Source: JAPOQD01 sp964620555 (GTDB lineage: Bacteria; Pseudomonadota; Gammaproteobacteria; Pseudomonadales; Halieaceae). From it: 64,000 nt of DNA. Positions 9,037-17,145 of the stretch are shown piece by piece (position 1 is the stretch's first letter; every line of letters begins with the position of its first letter). The translations under genes and the position numbers were made by a program. The notes beneath the pieces are model-generated. The model saw nothing but the letters and a program-made list of their open reading frames with translations, was not told where the DNA came from and ran no database searches. Location of the stretch: the NCBI GenBank assembly GCA_964620555.1, contig CAZUGZ010000006.1, positions 3,901 to 67,900 of the forward strand, written 5' to 3'.

Positions 9037-10336
9037 GGCTCACAGGTGTGCCGGAATGGAACATGTTTTTGGCAGCCGCACCGGTGAAACCAGCCGCTTC
9101 CTCCAGCGTCGCGCCGACCGCGGGACCAACTTTTTCGGCAATTCCCTCGCTGACTTTCTCACCAAATTGCCCACCAACTCTGGCGCCCAGCTTCTCCCCC
9201 GCCCTGGCGCCCCACTCCCCTCCCACTGCAGCGCCCACGGAACGCCCCACACCAGCCCCCGCAACCTGGCCCCAGGATGGTTGTGCCGCACCCCCTGCGG
9301 CCTGGCCAGCCGCAGGCAAACTACCCCCCTGGCCGGGTGCTCCACCCGCTCCAGGCAGGCCACTGAGTCCGGCTGCACCACCAAATTGTTTGCTCATCGC
9401 CACCGCCGCAGCCATGCCGATCATGGCCATGGATTGCACCGACAACGAAGCACCGGCGTGGCTTTGGCCACCGGGGGCAAATCCGCCCGCGATCAGGGAC
9501 TCGAATGTGGAAGGCAGGTCTTTGGCCAGCACAAACAAAATCAATGAAATGCCCGCCAGGGCGATGGCATCCATGACCGTCAGGTCGGGTACGTTCATCA
9601 TGCTGTCCATGATGTTGAGACCGACCACCACCAGCAGGTGCATGACAAACAGCTTCAAACCCACGGTAACTGCATATTTGTAGACGTTGGCTGCCCACGC
9701 CCAGGTCCACTGCGTACCGGCCAGCGCCATGATGATCACACCCAGAGAGACTACGAAGTGGAGTTCCACTATGGTCAGTAACACCAGCGCGGCAATCCCG
9801 GCCATCAACAAAAACATCAGCAGGGCCGCAAGAGCCAAAGCGAAGCTATCGAGTAGACCGACATCGGCATCCAGCACCCTGCCCACCAGCTTCAGACCCG
9901 AATCAAAGATATTGGCGGAAGACATCAGCTTTTGCTCCTCGCCAAAGACACCGCCCAACATGGCGAGTTGCTTGAAACTGTCGGTGATGGCCAGCAACCA
10001 GGTGTCGCTGTACTCAAGCAACAGCCAAAAGAAACCAATGGTCAGTAACCGGCGCACCAGCCCCCCGACGAAATCCGGAAAGTCCGGCTGCCGCAGGGCG
10101 GTCAGCAGACAAAACCATATGAAATCCAGTGTCGCCAAGGTCCAGAAGAAACCTCTGGCGTAGTTCCGGACGGGGCCGGCAATTTGCCTGGTGGCATCCT
10201 CGAAACGCTGCTGTACCTCTACTGCAGCGTTGTCCATCACATTGAGTTCTGCTGGTTCCTGGGCCAGGGCCGCTGCACAGCACAGCAAAACCATTACCGG
10301 GAGAAGCGTCCATGCTGCCCGCAGTCCTTTCACCAC
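9023..10336 (-). CDS. trbL: TrbL (VirB6-like) polytopic channel protein
   Basis: A 437-residue protein with a signal peptide or first helix (1-25) and at least five further hydrophobic segments between about 60 and 270. Its C-terminal third is very Gly/Ala/Gln-rich and low in complexity, as is usual for TrbL. It forms the inner-membrane part of the DNA channel. Two consecutive GTG codons (10336, 10333) are possible starts; the second overlaps the trbJ stop as GTGA, suggesting coupled translation. No trbK gene separates it from trbJ. Confidence 0.88.
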   Translation of the reverse strand: MVKGLRAAWTLLPVMVLLCCAAALAQEPAELNVMDNAAVEVQQRFEDATRQIAGPVRNYARGFFWTLATLDFIWFCLLTALRQPDFPDFVGGLVRRLLTIGFFWLLLEYSDTWLLAITDSFKQLAMLGGVFGEEQKLMSSANIFDSGLKLVGRVLDADVGLLDSFALALAALLMFLLMAGIAALVLLTIVELHFVVSLGVIIMALAGTQWTWAWAANVYKYAVTVGLKLFVMHLLVVVGLNIMDSMMNVPDLTVMDAIALAGISLILFVLAKDLPSTFESLIAGGFAPGGQSHAGASLSVQSMAMIGMAAAVAMSKQFGGAAGLSGLPGAGGAPGQGGSLPAAGQAAGGAAQPSWGQVAGAGVGRSVGAAVGGEWGARAGEKLGARVGGQFGEKVSEGIAEKVGPAVGATLEEAAGFTGAAAKNMFHSGTPVSHEQR

Positions 10337-11043
10337 ACACCCGGTCCGTCTTTGGTATCTATTGCACTGACCTCTTCAAGCATCTGCTCACGAGCGGCAC
10401 GCTGCTCGGCCTCGCGGGCGCTTTTCGCAATCCATTCCTGGGTGAACAGTTCCTGCAGCGTGAGCAGCGTTCTGCGCATTTTCTGTAACTGTCCGATCTG
10501 CTGACTGGCCAATTGATTGCCGGCCTGCAGCGCCTGCATCCTCCCTTCGGCAGTCTGCGCGGTTTTCACCAACCCTTGCAGCACCTCGGCTTCCTCGGCC
10601 AGTGCCCGTCGCTGAACCCGAATGGAATCCAGTGAATTCCGGTAGGCGTTCATCTGGTCCTGGTTCTGTCGCGTGTAGGCCCGGCGCGCCTGCTGCACAG
10701 TGCGGGGTTCACTACGCGCCTGTTTCAGATCCCGATAATTGTCCGCCACGCGCTGGCCTGGTTGGGTACTGATGGTCTCGTACTGCTGTTCAATCTGCTC
10801 CAGCAAAACCAGAACGCGATGCGCCTCATCCCAGGTGAATTTCTCCGCATTGCGAGTGTTGCGCAGCATTTGCTCCAGCATCGCCAGTTGACGCCGCAGT
10901 TGTTCCGTCTGCAGTCGCGTATGTTCGATGGCCTCTGCCGCAGTGATTTTGGACTGCATCAGGTTCTGACGGTCCACTACCGGGTAATCCGCTCTGCAGA
11001 TGACGGCCACGCACAGCGCCAACACCAACAACACGCTACGCAT
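10330..11043 (-). CDS. trbJ: TrbJ (VirB5-like) exported mating-pair protein
   Basis: A 237-residue protein with a cleavable signal peptide (about 1-18, ending CRADYPV). The remainder is almost entirely helical and charged (Gln/Arg/Glu-rich heptads between 40 and 220), typical of TrbJ/VirB5 minor pilus or periplasmic components. The conserved start of the mature part, VVDRQNLMQSKITAAEAIEHT, resembles the TrbJ pattern. It overlaps the trbE end by 8 bases and the trbL start by 7. RP4 TrbJ is of similar length. Confidence 0.85.
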   Translation of the reverse strand: MRSVLLVLALCVAVICRADYPVVDRQNLMQSKITAAEAIEHTRLQTEQLRRQLAMLEQMLRNTRNAEKFTWDEAHRVLVLLEQIEQQYETISTQPGQRVADNYRDLKQARSEPRTVQQARRAYTRQNQDQMNAYRNSLDSIRVQRRALAEEAEVLQGLVKTAQTAEGRMQALQAGNQLASQQIGQLQKMRRTLLTLQELFTQEWIAKSAREAEQRAAREQMLEEVSAIDTKDGPGVW

Positions 11044-13480
11044 GAGAAACCCCTCTTTCCTTCAGCCAGGCGGTTCGCCAGTTCTCCCCATGGCTGCGTT
11101 CCAGGGCCTTGACCTGGCGTACACTCTCTGTGTCCGACGCACCCAGCCAGGCCAGGGCATAGGGTCCCAATGCCAGTGAAAAACGGCGAAAACCGCGGGG
11201 GCTATGAAGAAAGTACTCCCGTTTCGGCTGTGCCATGGCGATTTGCTGGATCTGAGGGCCTGACAGTCCCAAATCCTGGTAGATGGGCCGGTTGAGTTCG
11301 TCACAGGCCTGGGCGTTGGGCAACAACAGCTTGGTAGGCAAACCGCGCAGGGCGGCGCTGATGCCCGATTTTTCCAAATCGGCGAGGTACTGGGTCACCA
11401 GCACTACGGCACCGTTCTTCTTGCGCATGGTACGCAACCAGTCTTCCACCTGGGCCGCGAACATGGGGTGCCCCAACAACGACCAGGCCTCCTCCAGCAA
11501 TAGCAAAGTCGGCGAGCCATCCAATGCCTCCTCTATGCGTCGAAACAGGTACAACAACACCGGCAGGGCATGGCGGTCCTGCCATCTCATGAAGTCTCCG
11601 GTTTCAAACACGGTGAAATCAGTCAGTCGCAGGTTGTCGCTATCGGCGTCCAACAGTCCGCCGATACCACCATCCACGGTGTAGTCCCGGAGCGCAGTCT
11701 TCAGCGTTTCATCCCCCAATGAGGCATACAGGTCGGAGAGGGTCTGGCTGTGTCCCCGAGCCAGTAGATCCAGGGCCTGACGAATCACTTCCCGCTGCCG
11801 TGGTGTGACCTCCTCGGCACCAAGTTGCAACTGCGCCAGCATTTCCACCCAGCGAGTTGCCCAGAGGCGTTTGTCCGGTAAACCAATGCCCTGTAATGGA
11901 GCGAAGGAGAGGCCGCTGCCAGCCAGTTCGATATGCTGGCCACCCAGGGCCTGACAGAGAGTATAGAGGCTGTAATCCTTGTCGAAGATTACCACCCTGG
12001 CCTTCGCATAGCGGCGCTGCTGGGCCGCCAGCAGACCGAGCAGTGTGGACTTGCCGGCACCGGTGGGGCCGAGGATCAGCGCGTGACCCACATCGCCGAC
12101 ATGAAGGTTGAGGCGTAAGGTTGATGCACCGCCGGTTTCGCAATGGAGTAGAGCCGGCGAAGCTGGTGGATAGAGGGCGCAGGGATGCCTGGGTTCGCCC
12201 TCCCACAACGACGAAAGGGGCATCAAATCGGCCAGATTGCGCGTACTGAGCAGGGGTCGCCGCAGATTGGGGATGGCGTTTCCGGGAAAACTACCCAGCC
12301 AGGCTTCGGTGGCGTTCAGGGTTTCAACCCGCGCCGCAAAGCCCAGGTCATCGATCAGATTGGTGATGAAGCGGGTCTGTTCTTCCAGTATCCCTCGGTC
12401 GGCGTGGCGCAGTTCCACAACCGAGGTGTAGTAACCGAAGGAAATCTGCTCTCCGTTGACCTCTCCCATGGCCTGTTCTGTCTCATCGGCCATGGCCATT
12501 GCGTCGCGGTCTATGGCGCTACGGCTGGTCTGCATCACCTGGTCCATCAGTCCGCGGATCTTTTGTTGCCAGTGGCGACGCAGCTTGTCCAGTTCGCGCA
12601 GCGCACTGCGCCGGTCCAGGCACAGAAAGCGGGTCGACCAGCGATAGTTCAGGGGCTGCTGTTGTAATGGTTCCAGGAAACCGTTCAAAGTTTGGGAGGG
12701 GAATCCTTCGATCGCCACCATCGACAGATATTGACCATTGATGTGGGGAGTAACACCATGGTGGAGTTCCGGGGTGCCCAGCACCGCGTCCAGGTAACAT
12801 CCGAACGGCGGTACTCGCACGGCCGTGGGGTGGTCGGAACCGGCCAGACACAGTCGAAAGTGGCTGAGCAGCGGACAAAACCAAAGTGTCCTGTCCGAAC
12901 TGGTGCGCACCCGCTGGCTGCGCAGGCGTTGGGCGCCAAGCATTTGCCGCAGCGCCACATCGAGGCTATCGAGTTGACGCAGGTACTCCCCCATGATGCC
13001 GGAGGAGACTTCGGTTGGTTCCGGGGACAGCTCGCTGTCAGAAAATAACAACTCTATGCCCCTGGACTTCATCCGTAGCGGTGGTTGGTAGCCCAAAAAC
13101 AACAAGGTGGTGGTACTGAATTGGGCACCCCGGCCCTGGAAGTACCTGCGCCGCTCGGCATCCATTGCAGCACTGACCGGATCCGGAAAATGGCATTCCT
13201 CGGGCTCGGGGTATTCCTGGGCGCTACTGCGAACCACATCTACATTGAGGCACCATCCATCTCCCAGAAAACCCAGCAGTTGATTGACGCGAAACGCCGT
13301 GGAATTCCATTGCTCATCGGATATGGAGTCCTGATCCGGGCCATGCAGGACCCATCCGGCCAACAGTGTCCCATCCTTGCATAGCACCACGCCGTCATCG
13401 ACCAGTGCCGCCCAGGGCAACAAATCCGCAGTGCCCAACTGACGCTGCCGGAACAGTTGCAGAGGTAATGGCCCGTTCAT
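11036..13480 (-). CDS. trbE: TrbE (VirB4-like) mating-pair ATPase
   Basis: An 814-residue cytoplasmic ATPase that energises pilus assembly and DNA transfer. Walker A GPTGAGKST lies at about 470-478, Walker B LLLLEEAW near 640, and the following LRTMRKKNGAVVLVTQYLADLEKSG matches the VirB4 RKK/Q-motif region. The N-terminal CagE/TrbE domain occupies 1-430. I chose ATG 13480, which overlaps the trbD stop (ATGA); the frame is open further upstream, but that part is antisense-like sequence inside trbD. Confidence 0.95.
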   Translation of the reverse strand: MNGPLPLQLFRQRQLGTADLLPWAALVDDGVVLCKDGTLLAGWVLHGPDQDSISDEQWNSTAFRVNQLLGFLGDGWCLNVDVVRSSAQEYPEPEECHFPDPVSAAMDAERRRYFQGRGAQFSTTTLLFLGYQPPLRMKSRGIELLFSDSELSPEPTEVSSGIMGEYLRQLDSLDVALRQMLGAQRLRSQRVRTSSDRTLWFCPLLSHFRLCLAGSDHPTAVRVPPFGCYLDAVLGTPELHHGVTPHINGQYLSMVAIEGFPSQTLNGFLEPLQQQPLNYRWSTRFLCLDRRSALRELDKLRRHWQQKIRGLMDQVMQTSRSAIDRDAMAMADETEQAMGEVNGEQISFGYYTSVVELRHADRGILEEQTRFITNLIDDLGFAARVETLNATEAWLGSFPGNAIPNLRRPLLSTRNLADLMPLSSLWEGEPRHPCALYPPASPALLHCETGGASTLRLNLHVGDVGHALILGPTGAGKSTLLGLLAAQQRRYAKARVVIFDKDYSLYTLCQALGGQHIELAGSGLSFAPLQGIGLPDKRLWATRWVEMLAQLQLGAEEVTPRQREVIRQALDLLARGHSQTLSDLYASLGDETLKTALRDYTVDGGIGGLLDADSDNLRLTDFTVFETGDFMRWQDRHALPVLLYLFRRIEEALDGSPTLLLLEEAWSLLGHPMFAAQVEDWLRTMRKKNGAVVLVTQYLADLEKSGISAALRGLPTKLLLPNAQACDELNRPIYQDLGLSGPQIQQIAMAQPKREYFLHSPRGFRRFSLALGPYALAWLGASDTESVRQVKALERSHGENWRTAWLKERGVSHA

Positions 13481-13767
13481 GGGCGCCGGACCTTTGCCCA
13501 TGGCGTGGCGCGTCCCGCATACCAGGGCTGGTAGCGGCGCTGGCGCAGATATACCTGACGCAGCAACGGATCGGACTTGGCGGCCAGTTGCAGCACGCGG
13601 GTCGCCACCGCCCACAGCAACAGGCCGATAACAAAGGTGGGCAGGGACAGCAGTACCACTACCAGCAGCACCGTTACCAGGATGGTGGCTTGCATGAGAA
13701 CGCGGTCGCCGCCGAGGAACAGACTGGGCCGATACACGGCGCGATACACCGGGGTCAGTTGGCGCAC
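13477..13767 (-). CDS. trbD: TrbD (VirB3-like) small membrane protein
   Basis: A 96-residue protein with the TrbD/VirB3 pattern: a short N-terminus containing VYRAVYRPSLFLGGDR, two adjacent membrane helices (about 25-60) and a basic C-terminus with VYLRQRRYQPWY. VirB3 proteins work closely with VirB4, and here the stop overlaps the trbE start. The start is GTG at 13767, one base after the trbC stop. Confidence 0.88.
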   Translation of the reverse strand: MRQLTPVYRAVYRPSLFLGGDRVLMQATILVTVLLVVVLLSLPTFVIGLLLWAVATRVLQLAAKSDPLLRQVYLRQRRYQPWYAGRATPWAKVRRP

Positions 13768-13768
13768 G

Positions 13769-14074
13769 TCAGATCAGGGCGGCGCTGACGCCGAACAGTT
13801 CTTTCATGATCGCAGTGCCGCTGACCAGCAGCGAAATGGCCAGGATCACCATGATGGCGCGGCGACCAAAGTCCCCCATATCGCCACCGGCAATAAGGGC
13901 CCAACCGCAGATCACCAGGGCGACCAGTGATATGGCCATAGCCACCGGACCAGTCAATGATCTGGTCAGGATTTCCAGCGGTGACTCCCAGGGTAGTTTG
14001 GTACCCTTCCCGGCGAAAGCGGTCGCGGCGTGGAAATACAGCATGGCTGCCAATAACGCTCTATGAAGTTTCAT
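13769..14074 (-). CDS. trbC: TrbC (VirB2-like) conjugative pilin
   Basis: A 101-residue pilin precursor with a signal peptide (about 1-22, ending ATAFAGKG) and two hydrophobic segments (about 42-63 and 73-92) separated by a short GGDMGDFGRR loop, the standard VirB2/TrbC hairpin. TrbC is the pilus subunit and the known substrate of TraF, whose gene lies downstream. It overlaps the trbB end by 14 bases. Confidence 0.9.
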   Translation of the reverse strand: MKLHRALLAAMLYFHAATAFAGKGTKLPWESPLEILTRSLTGPVAMAISLVALVICGWALIAGGDMGDFGRRAIMVILAISLLVSGTAIMKELFGVSAALI

Positions 14075-15029
14075 CTTTGAGTTCCCCTTGTTGAACGATA
14101 TGAATGTCGCTTACCCGGCGTCCGCATTGGGAGCGCTGCAACTGCACCACCAGGTCGACGGCCTCCACGATCAGGTCCCGATGCGGGCCCGACGCGGCTT
14201 CACTGGCCAGTTGTTCGAGCCGGGACAGGGCGGCCTTCGGACTGTTGGCATGGACTGTGGTCAGTCCACCGGGATGACCGGTGTTCCAGGCCTTGAGCAG
14301 AGTCAAGGCTTCACCACCACGAACCTCGCCCACCAGAATGCGATCCGGACGCAGGCGCAGCGTGGCGCGCAGCAAGGCCCCCATATCCGCAGCCTCTCCG
14401 CTGCACAGGGCGACGTGGTTGGGCGCCGCGCATTGCAGTTCCGGCGTATCTTCAATGAGGATCAGGCGGTGCTCCGGGGTTGTTTGGGCCACTTCTGCCA
14501 CCAGGGCGTTGCAGAAGGTCGTTTTGCCGGTGCTGACCCCCCCCGAAACCACGATGTTGCGGCGTTGGAAGATGGCCTGGACCAGACAACGGGTTTGCGC
14601 CGCGCTCAGCACCCCCTGCCTGGTCAGATCTTCCAGGGTAAACACCTGCAGGGCGGGTTTGCGAATACTGAAAACCGGCCGGGTCACCACCGGGGGCAGC
14701 AGGCCCTCAAAGCGCTCTCCCCGAAATGGCAGCACGCACTGCACGATGGGGCTCAGTGAACTGCCCGGTTGCCCAGCCAGGGTGGCGGCAGTCTGAATCG
14801 CGGCCGCGGCACTGGTTGCATCCAGGTGGCCGACCTCGGTCATGGCTTCGCCCAACTTTTCCAACCACAGGGTGCCATCGGCATTGAGCAGGATTTCGAT
14901 CACCGAAGGTTCCTGCAGTGCGGCCATCACCTGTTCACCGAAATCGCGACTCAATTTGCTGCGCAAACGCTGCCGGAGGCTGACGGGAGTTTGCCGGAGT
15001 TCCTGCGTCGGGGCCTGGGTCTCGCTCAC
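14061..15029 (-). CDS. trbB: TrbB (VirB11-like) secretion ATPase
   Basis: A 322-residue hexameric traffic ATPase. Walker A GGVSTGKTTF lies at about 163-172, the Asp box LIEDTPELQC near 191-200, Walker B ILVGEVRGGE near 231-240, and the His box HPGGLTTVHAN near 252-262. It is the first gene of the trb operon. GTG 15029 is supported by AGGAG about nine bases upstream. The length equals that of RP4 TrbB. Confidence 0.95.
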   Translation of the reverse strand: MSETQAPTQELRQTPVSLRQRLRSKLSRDFGEQVMAALQEPSVIEILLNADGTLWLEKLGEAMTEVGHLDATSAAAAIQTAATLAGQPGSSLSPIVQCVLPFRGERFEGLLPPVVTRPVFSIRKPALQVFTLEDLTRQGVLSAAQTRCLVQAIFQRRNIVVSGGVSTGKTTFCNALVAEVAQTTPEHRLILIEDTPELQCAAPNHVALCSGEAADMGALLRATLRLRPDRILVGEVRGGEALTLLKAWNTGHPGGLTTVHANSPKAALSRLEQLASEAASGPHRDLIVEAVDLVVQLQRSQCGRRVSDIHIVQQGELKDETS

Positions 15030-15155
15030 GTCGGGTATCTCCTGGCGTTTCCCAGGTCGAGCCCGTAGTTCCGGGGTCGATAGACGCTACCATGCCGAGG
15101 CCGAGAGCGCCGGTTTTGGCCGAACACACCTGACTGATCACGATTGCTCATGGCT

Positions 15156-15539
15156 TCAGAGAGCAGCCGACCGACCGACGATTGGTTTCGTGCTCGATTT
15201 CTTCTTTGGCTTGTTCTCTTTCTTGTATTGTCGCCAGGTAGTACCGGACCACTGTGGAAAAATGCGATAAAAGCTGTTGGTCTGTTGAAAACCCAATTGC
15301 GCGGCCAATGCCTTGGATCCCACCTGGCGCTTGGCCAGCGCCTGAAAACAGCGGTAGCGACGCACTCCTTCCCGCAACTGGCGATAGCAGGTATGCTCGG
15401 CCCGCAAGCGCCGACGCAGCGTGGACTCACTCATGCCCAGGCGCTCGGCGGCAGCCATGGCGGTCAGGTCAGGCAGAGGCGCTGCCATGAGAATATGCAG
15501 CACTCTTTGATGAATACTCCTGGAAGGGTTCTTCGACAT
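15156..15539 (-). CDS. Stand-alone AraC-type DNA-binding protein next to trb operon
   Basis: A 127-residue protein consisting of little more than an AraC/XylS helix-turn-helix domain: first HTH about 24-48 (LTAMAAAERLGMSESTLRRRL) and second about 72-95, followed by a Lys-rich tail. There is no effector-binding domain, so it is not an ordinary sugar or aromatic sensor. The start is supported by AAGGAG eight bases upstream. It reads in the same direction as trbB, which begins 126 bases further on, and may control transfer gene expression. That role is inference. Confidence 0.72.
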   Translation of the reverse strand: MSKNPSRSIHQRVLHILMAAPLPDLTAMAAAERLGMSESTLRRRLRAEHTCYRQLREGVRRYRCFQALAKRQVGSKALAAQLGFQQTNSFYRIFPQWSGTTWRQYKKENKPKKKSSTKPIVGRSAAL

Positions 15540-15836
15540 AACGGCACTCCTTTGCTTTGGTTCTTGTGATAAGACGCTTATTTCGCGGCCTAGTCTCCAA
15601 CATAGACCAAGTGGAAGAAGTCTTTAGGTTTTTTTTTCATCAAAACCGGTCAATTTTGCGAAAAAGACCACCCAATCCCCGGTTTTGTGGTTGCGCTGCC
15701 GAAAATCTGGCCGCCAGATCGTTCTCGACAGGGATTCCCGGGGTGGAATGGAAACGGGATGGTTAGCTGCTTCGCGAAGGGAAAGTGTCAGGTAGTTCGC
15801 AACCGGAGCAGCCCGGCAAACTTCTCGGCGAGGCCC
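15540..15836. other. Non-coding junction between purA and the conjugation module
   Basis: No gene is visible in these 297 bases. The half nearest the AraC-type gene is AT-rich and contains a perfect ATAAG-3-CTTAT inverted repeat at 15569-15581, a possible operator upstream of that gene, and a nine-T run near 15630. The half nearest purA returns to high GC. No tRNA and no obvious att-type repeat was found by eye. Confidence 0.6.
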
Positions 15837-17132
15837 TCAATCACCAAACGGATGACGCTGCACGATGGTCTCGGTCCGGTCGGGGCCGGTGGAGATCAGG
15901 TCGATGGGCACCCCGACGTGTTGCTCGATGCAGTGGATGTAGTCGCGGGCGTTGGCCGGCAGGTCGGCCAGGGACCTTGCGCCGAGAGTGGATTCGGACC
16001 AGCCCGGCAGCGTGGCGTATTCCGGCAGCAGGTCCCGGTAGTCTTCGCTGGCGAGCGGGTCGCCCGGCACCTGGCCGGCGGCGTCGCGGTAGCCCACGCA
16101 GACGCGAATGCTCTCCAGCCCATCCAGCACGTCCAGCTTGGTCAGGCACAGGCCGGAGATGCCGTTGAGCTGCACTGCCCGCCGCAGGGCAACCGCATCA
16201 AACCAGCCGCAGCGGCGGGGGCGGCCGGTGGTGGCGCCGAATTCGACGCCGCGGTCGGCGAGCTGCCGCCCGATGCCATCGAACAGCTCGGTGGGAAACG
16301 GGCCCGAGCCGACCCGGGTGGTATAGGCCTTGGCAATACCCAACACGTAATCGAGGTCGCGGGGACCGACGCCGCTGCCGCTCGCGGCGGCGCCGGCGGT
16401 GGTGTTGGAGGAGGTCACGAACGGATAGGTGCCATGATCGATATCCAGCAGCGAACCCTGGGCTCCCTCAAACAGGATATTGGCGCCGGCGGCGCGCTGC
16501 TGGTGCAGCAGGCTGGTGACGTCCGCCAGCAGCGGGCGCAACTGCTCGGCCAGGTTCAGGCAGCGGCTGAGGGTCTGCTCGTAATCCACGGCGTCCGCCC
16601 CGTAGTAGCGGGTCAGCACGAAATTGTGATACTCCAGCAGTGCCGCCAGTTTTGGCGCAAAGCGCGTCTCCTCCACCAGGTCACCCAGGCGCAGCCCGCG
16701 CCGCGCCACCTTGTCTTCGTAGGCCGGGCCGATTCCGCGCCCGGTGGTGCCGATCCGGTCGGCGCCGCGCTGGGCTTCGCGAGCCTGATCCAGAGCGATG
16801 TGGCAGGGCAGCAGCAGGGGGCAGGCGGGGCTTAGCAGGAGGCGCTGGCGCACCGGCACGCCGAGTTTTTCCAGCACCTCGATTTCCTCCAGCAGGGCCT
16901 CGGGTGACAGCACCACACCGTTGCCGATCAGGCATTGCACCTGGTCGCGCAATACGCCCGAGGGAATCAGGTGCAACACCGTTTTCCTGCCGTTGATCAC
17001 CAGCGTGTGGCCGGCGTTGTGACCGCCCTGAAAGCGCACCACCGCCTGCGCCCGAGCGGTCAGAAAATCGACGATCTTGCCCTTGCCCTCGTCTCCCCAC
17101 TGGGTGCCGAGGACCACTACCGTTCTGCTCAT
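15837..17132 (-). CDS. purA: Adenylosuccinate synthetase
   Basis: A 431-residue enzyme that joins IMP and aspartate using GTP, the first committed step to AMP. The GTP loop GTQWGDEGKGK (about 9-19) contains the catalytic Asp, GGHNAGHTLV carries the catalytic His, and the C-terminal GPDRTET is typical. ATG 17132 gives the usual MSRTVVVLGTQWGDEG beginning; a TTG two codons earlier is possible. It is the last gene of the hfq-hflX-hflK-hflC-yjeT-hisZ-purA series, 13 bases after hisZ. Confidence 0.97.
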   Translation of the reverse strand: MSRTVVVLGTQWGDEGKGKIVDFLTARAQAVVRFQGGHNAGHTLVINGRKTVLHLIPSGVLRDQVQCLIGNGVVLSPEALLEEIEVLEKLGVPVRQRLLLSPACPLLLPCHIALDQAREAQRGADRIGTTGRGIGPAYEDKVARRGLRLGDLVEETRFAPKLAALLEYHNFVLTRYYGADAVDYEQTLSRCLNLAEQLRPLLADVTSLLHQQRAAGANILFEGAQGSLLDIDHGTYPFVTSSNTTAGAAASGSGVGPRDLDYVLGIAKAYTTRVGSGPFPTELFDGIGRQLADRGVEFGATTGRPRRCGWFDAVALRRAVQLNGISGLCLTKLDVLDGLESIRVCVGYRDAAGQVPGDPLASEDYRDLLPEYATLPGWSESTLGARSLADLPANARDYIHCIEQHVGVPIDLISTGPDRTETIVQRHPFGD

Positions 17133-17145
17133 TTTCAACTACTCG

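Noticed and set aside
13481..13615. 45-codon extension of trbE into trbD
   Set aside because: ATG 13480 overlaps the trbD stop as ATGA and gives the normal TrbE beginning.
15026..15151. Small open frame of about 41 codons between the AraC-type gene and trbB
   Set aside because: Arg/Asn-rich, overlaps the trbB start, no ribosome site or motif; probably chance.
15540..15836. Search for a tRNA-Leu as attachment site next to purA
   Set aside because: No cloverleaf or T-arm sequence (GGTTCGAAT type) is present in this stretch.
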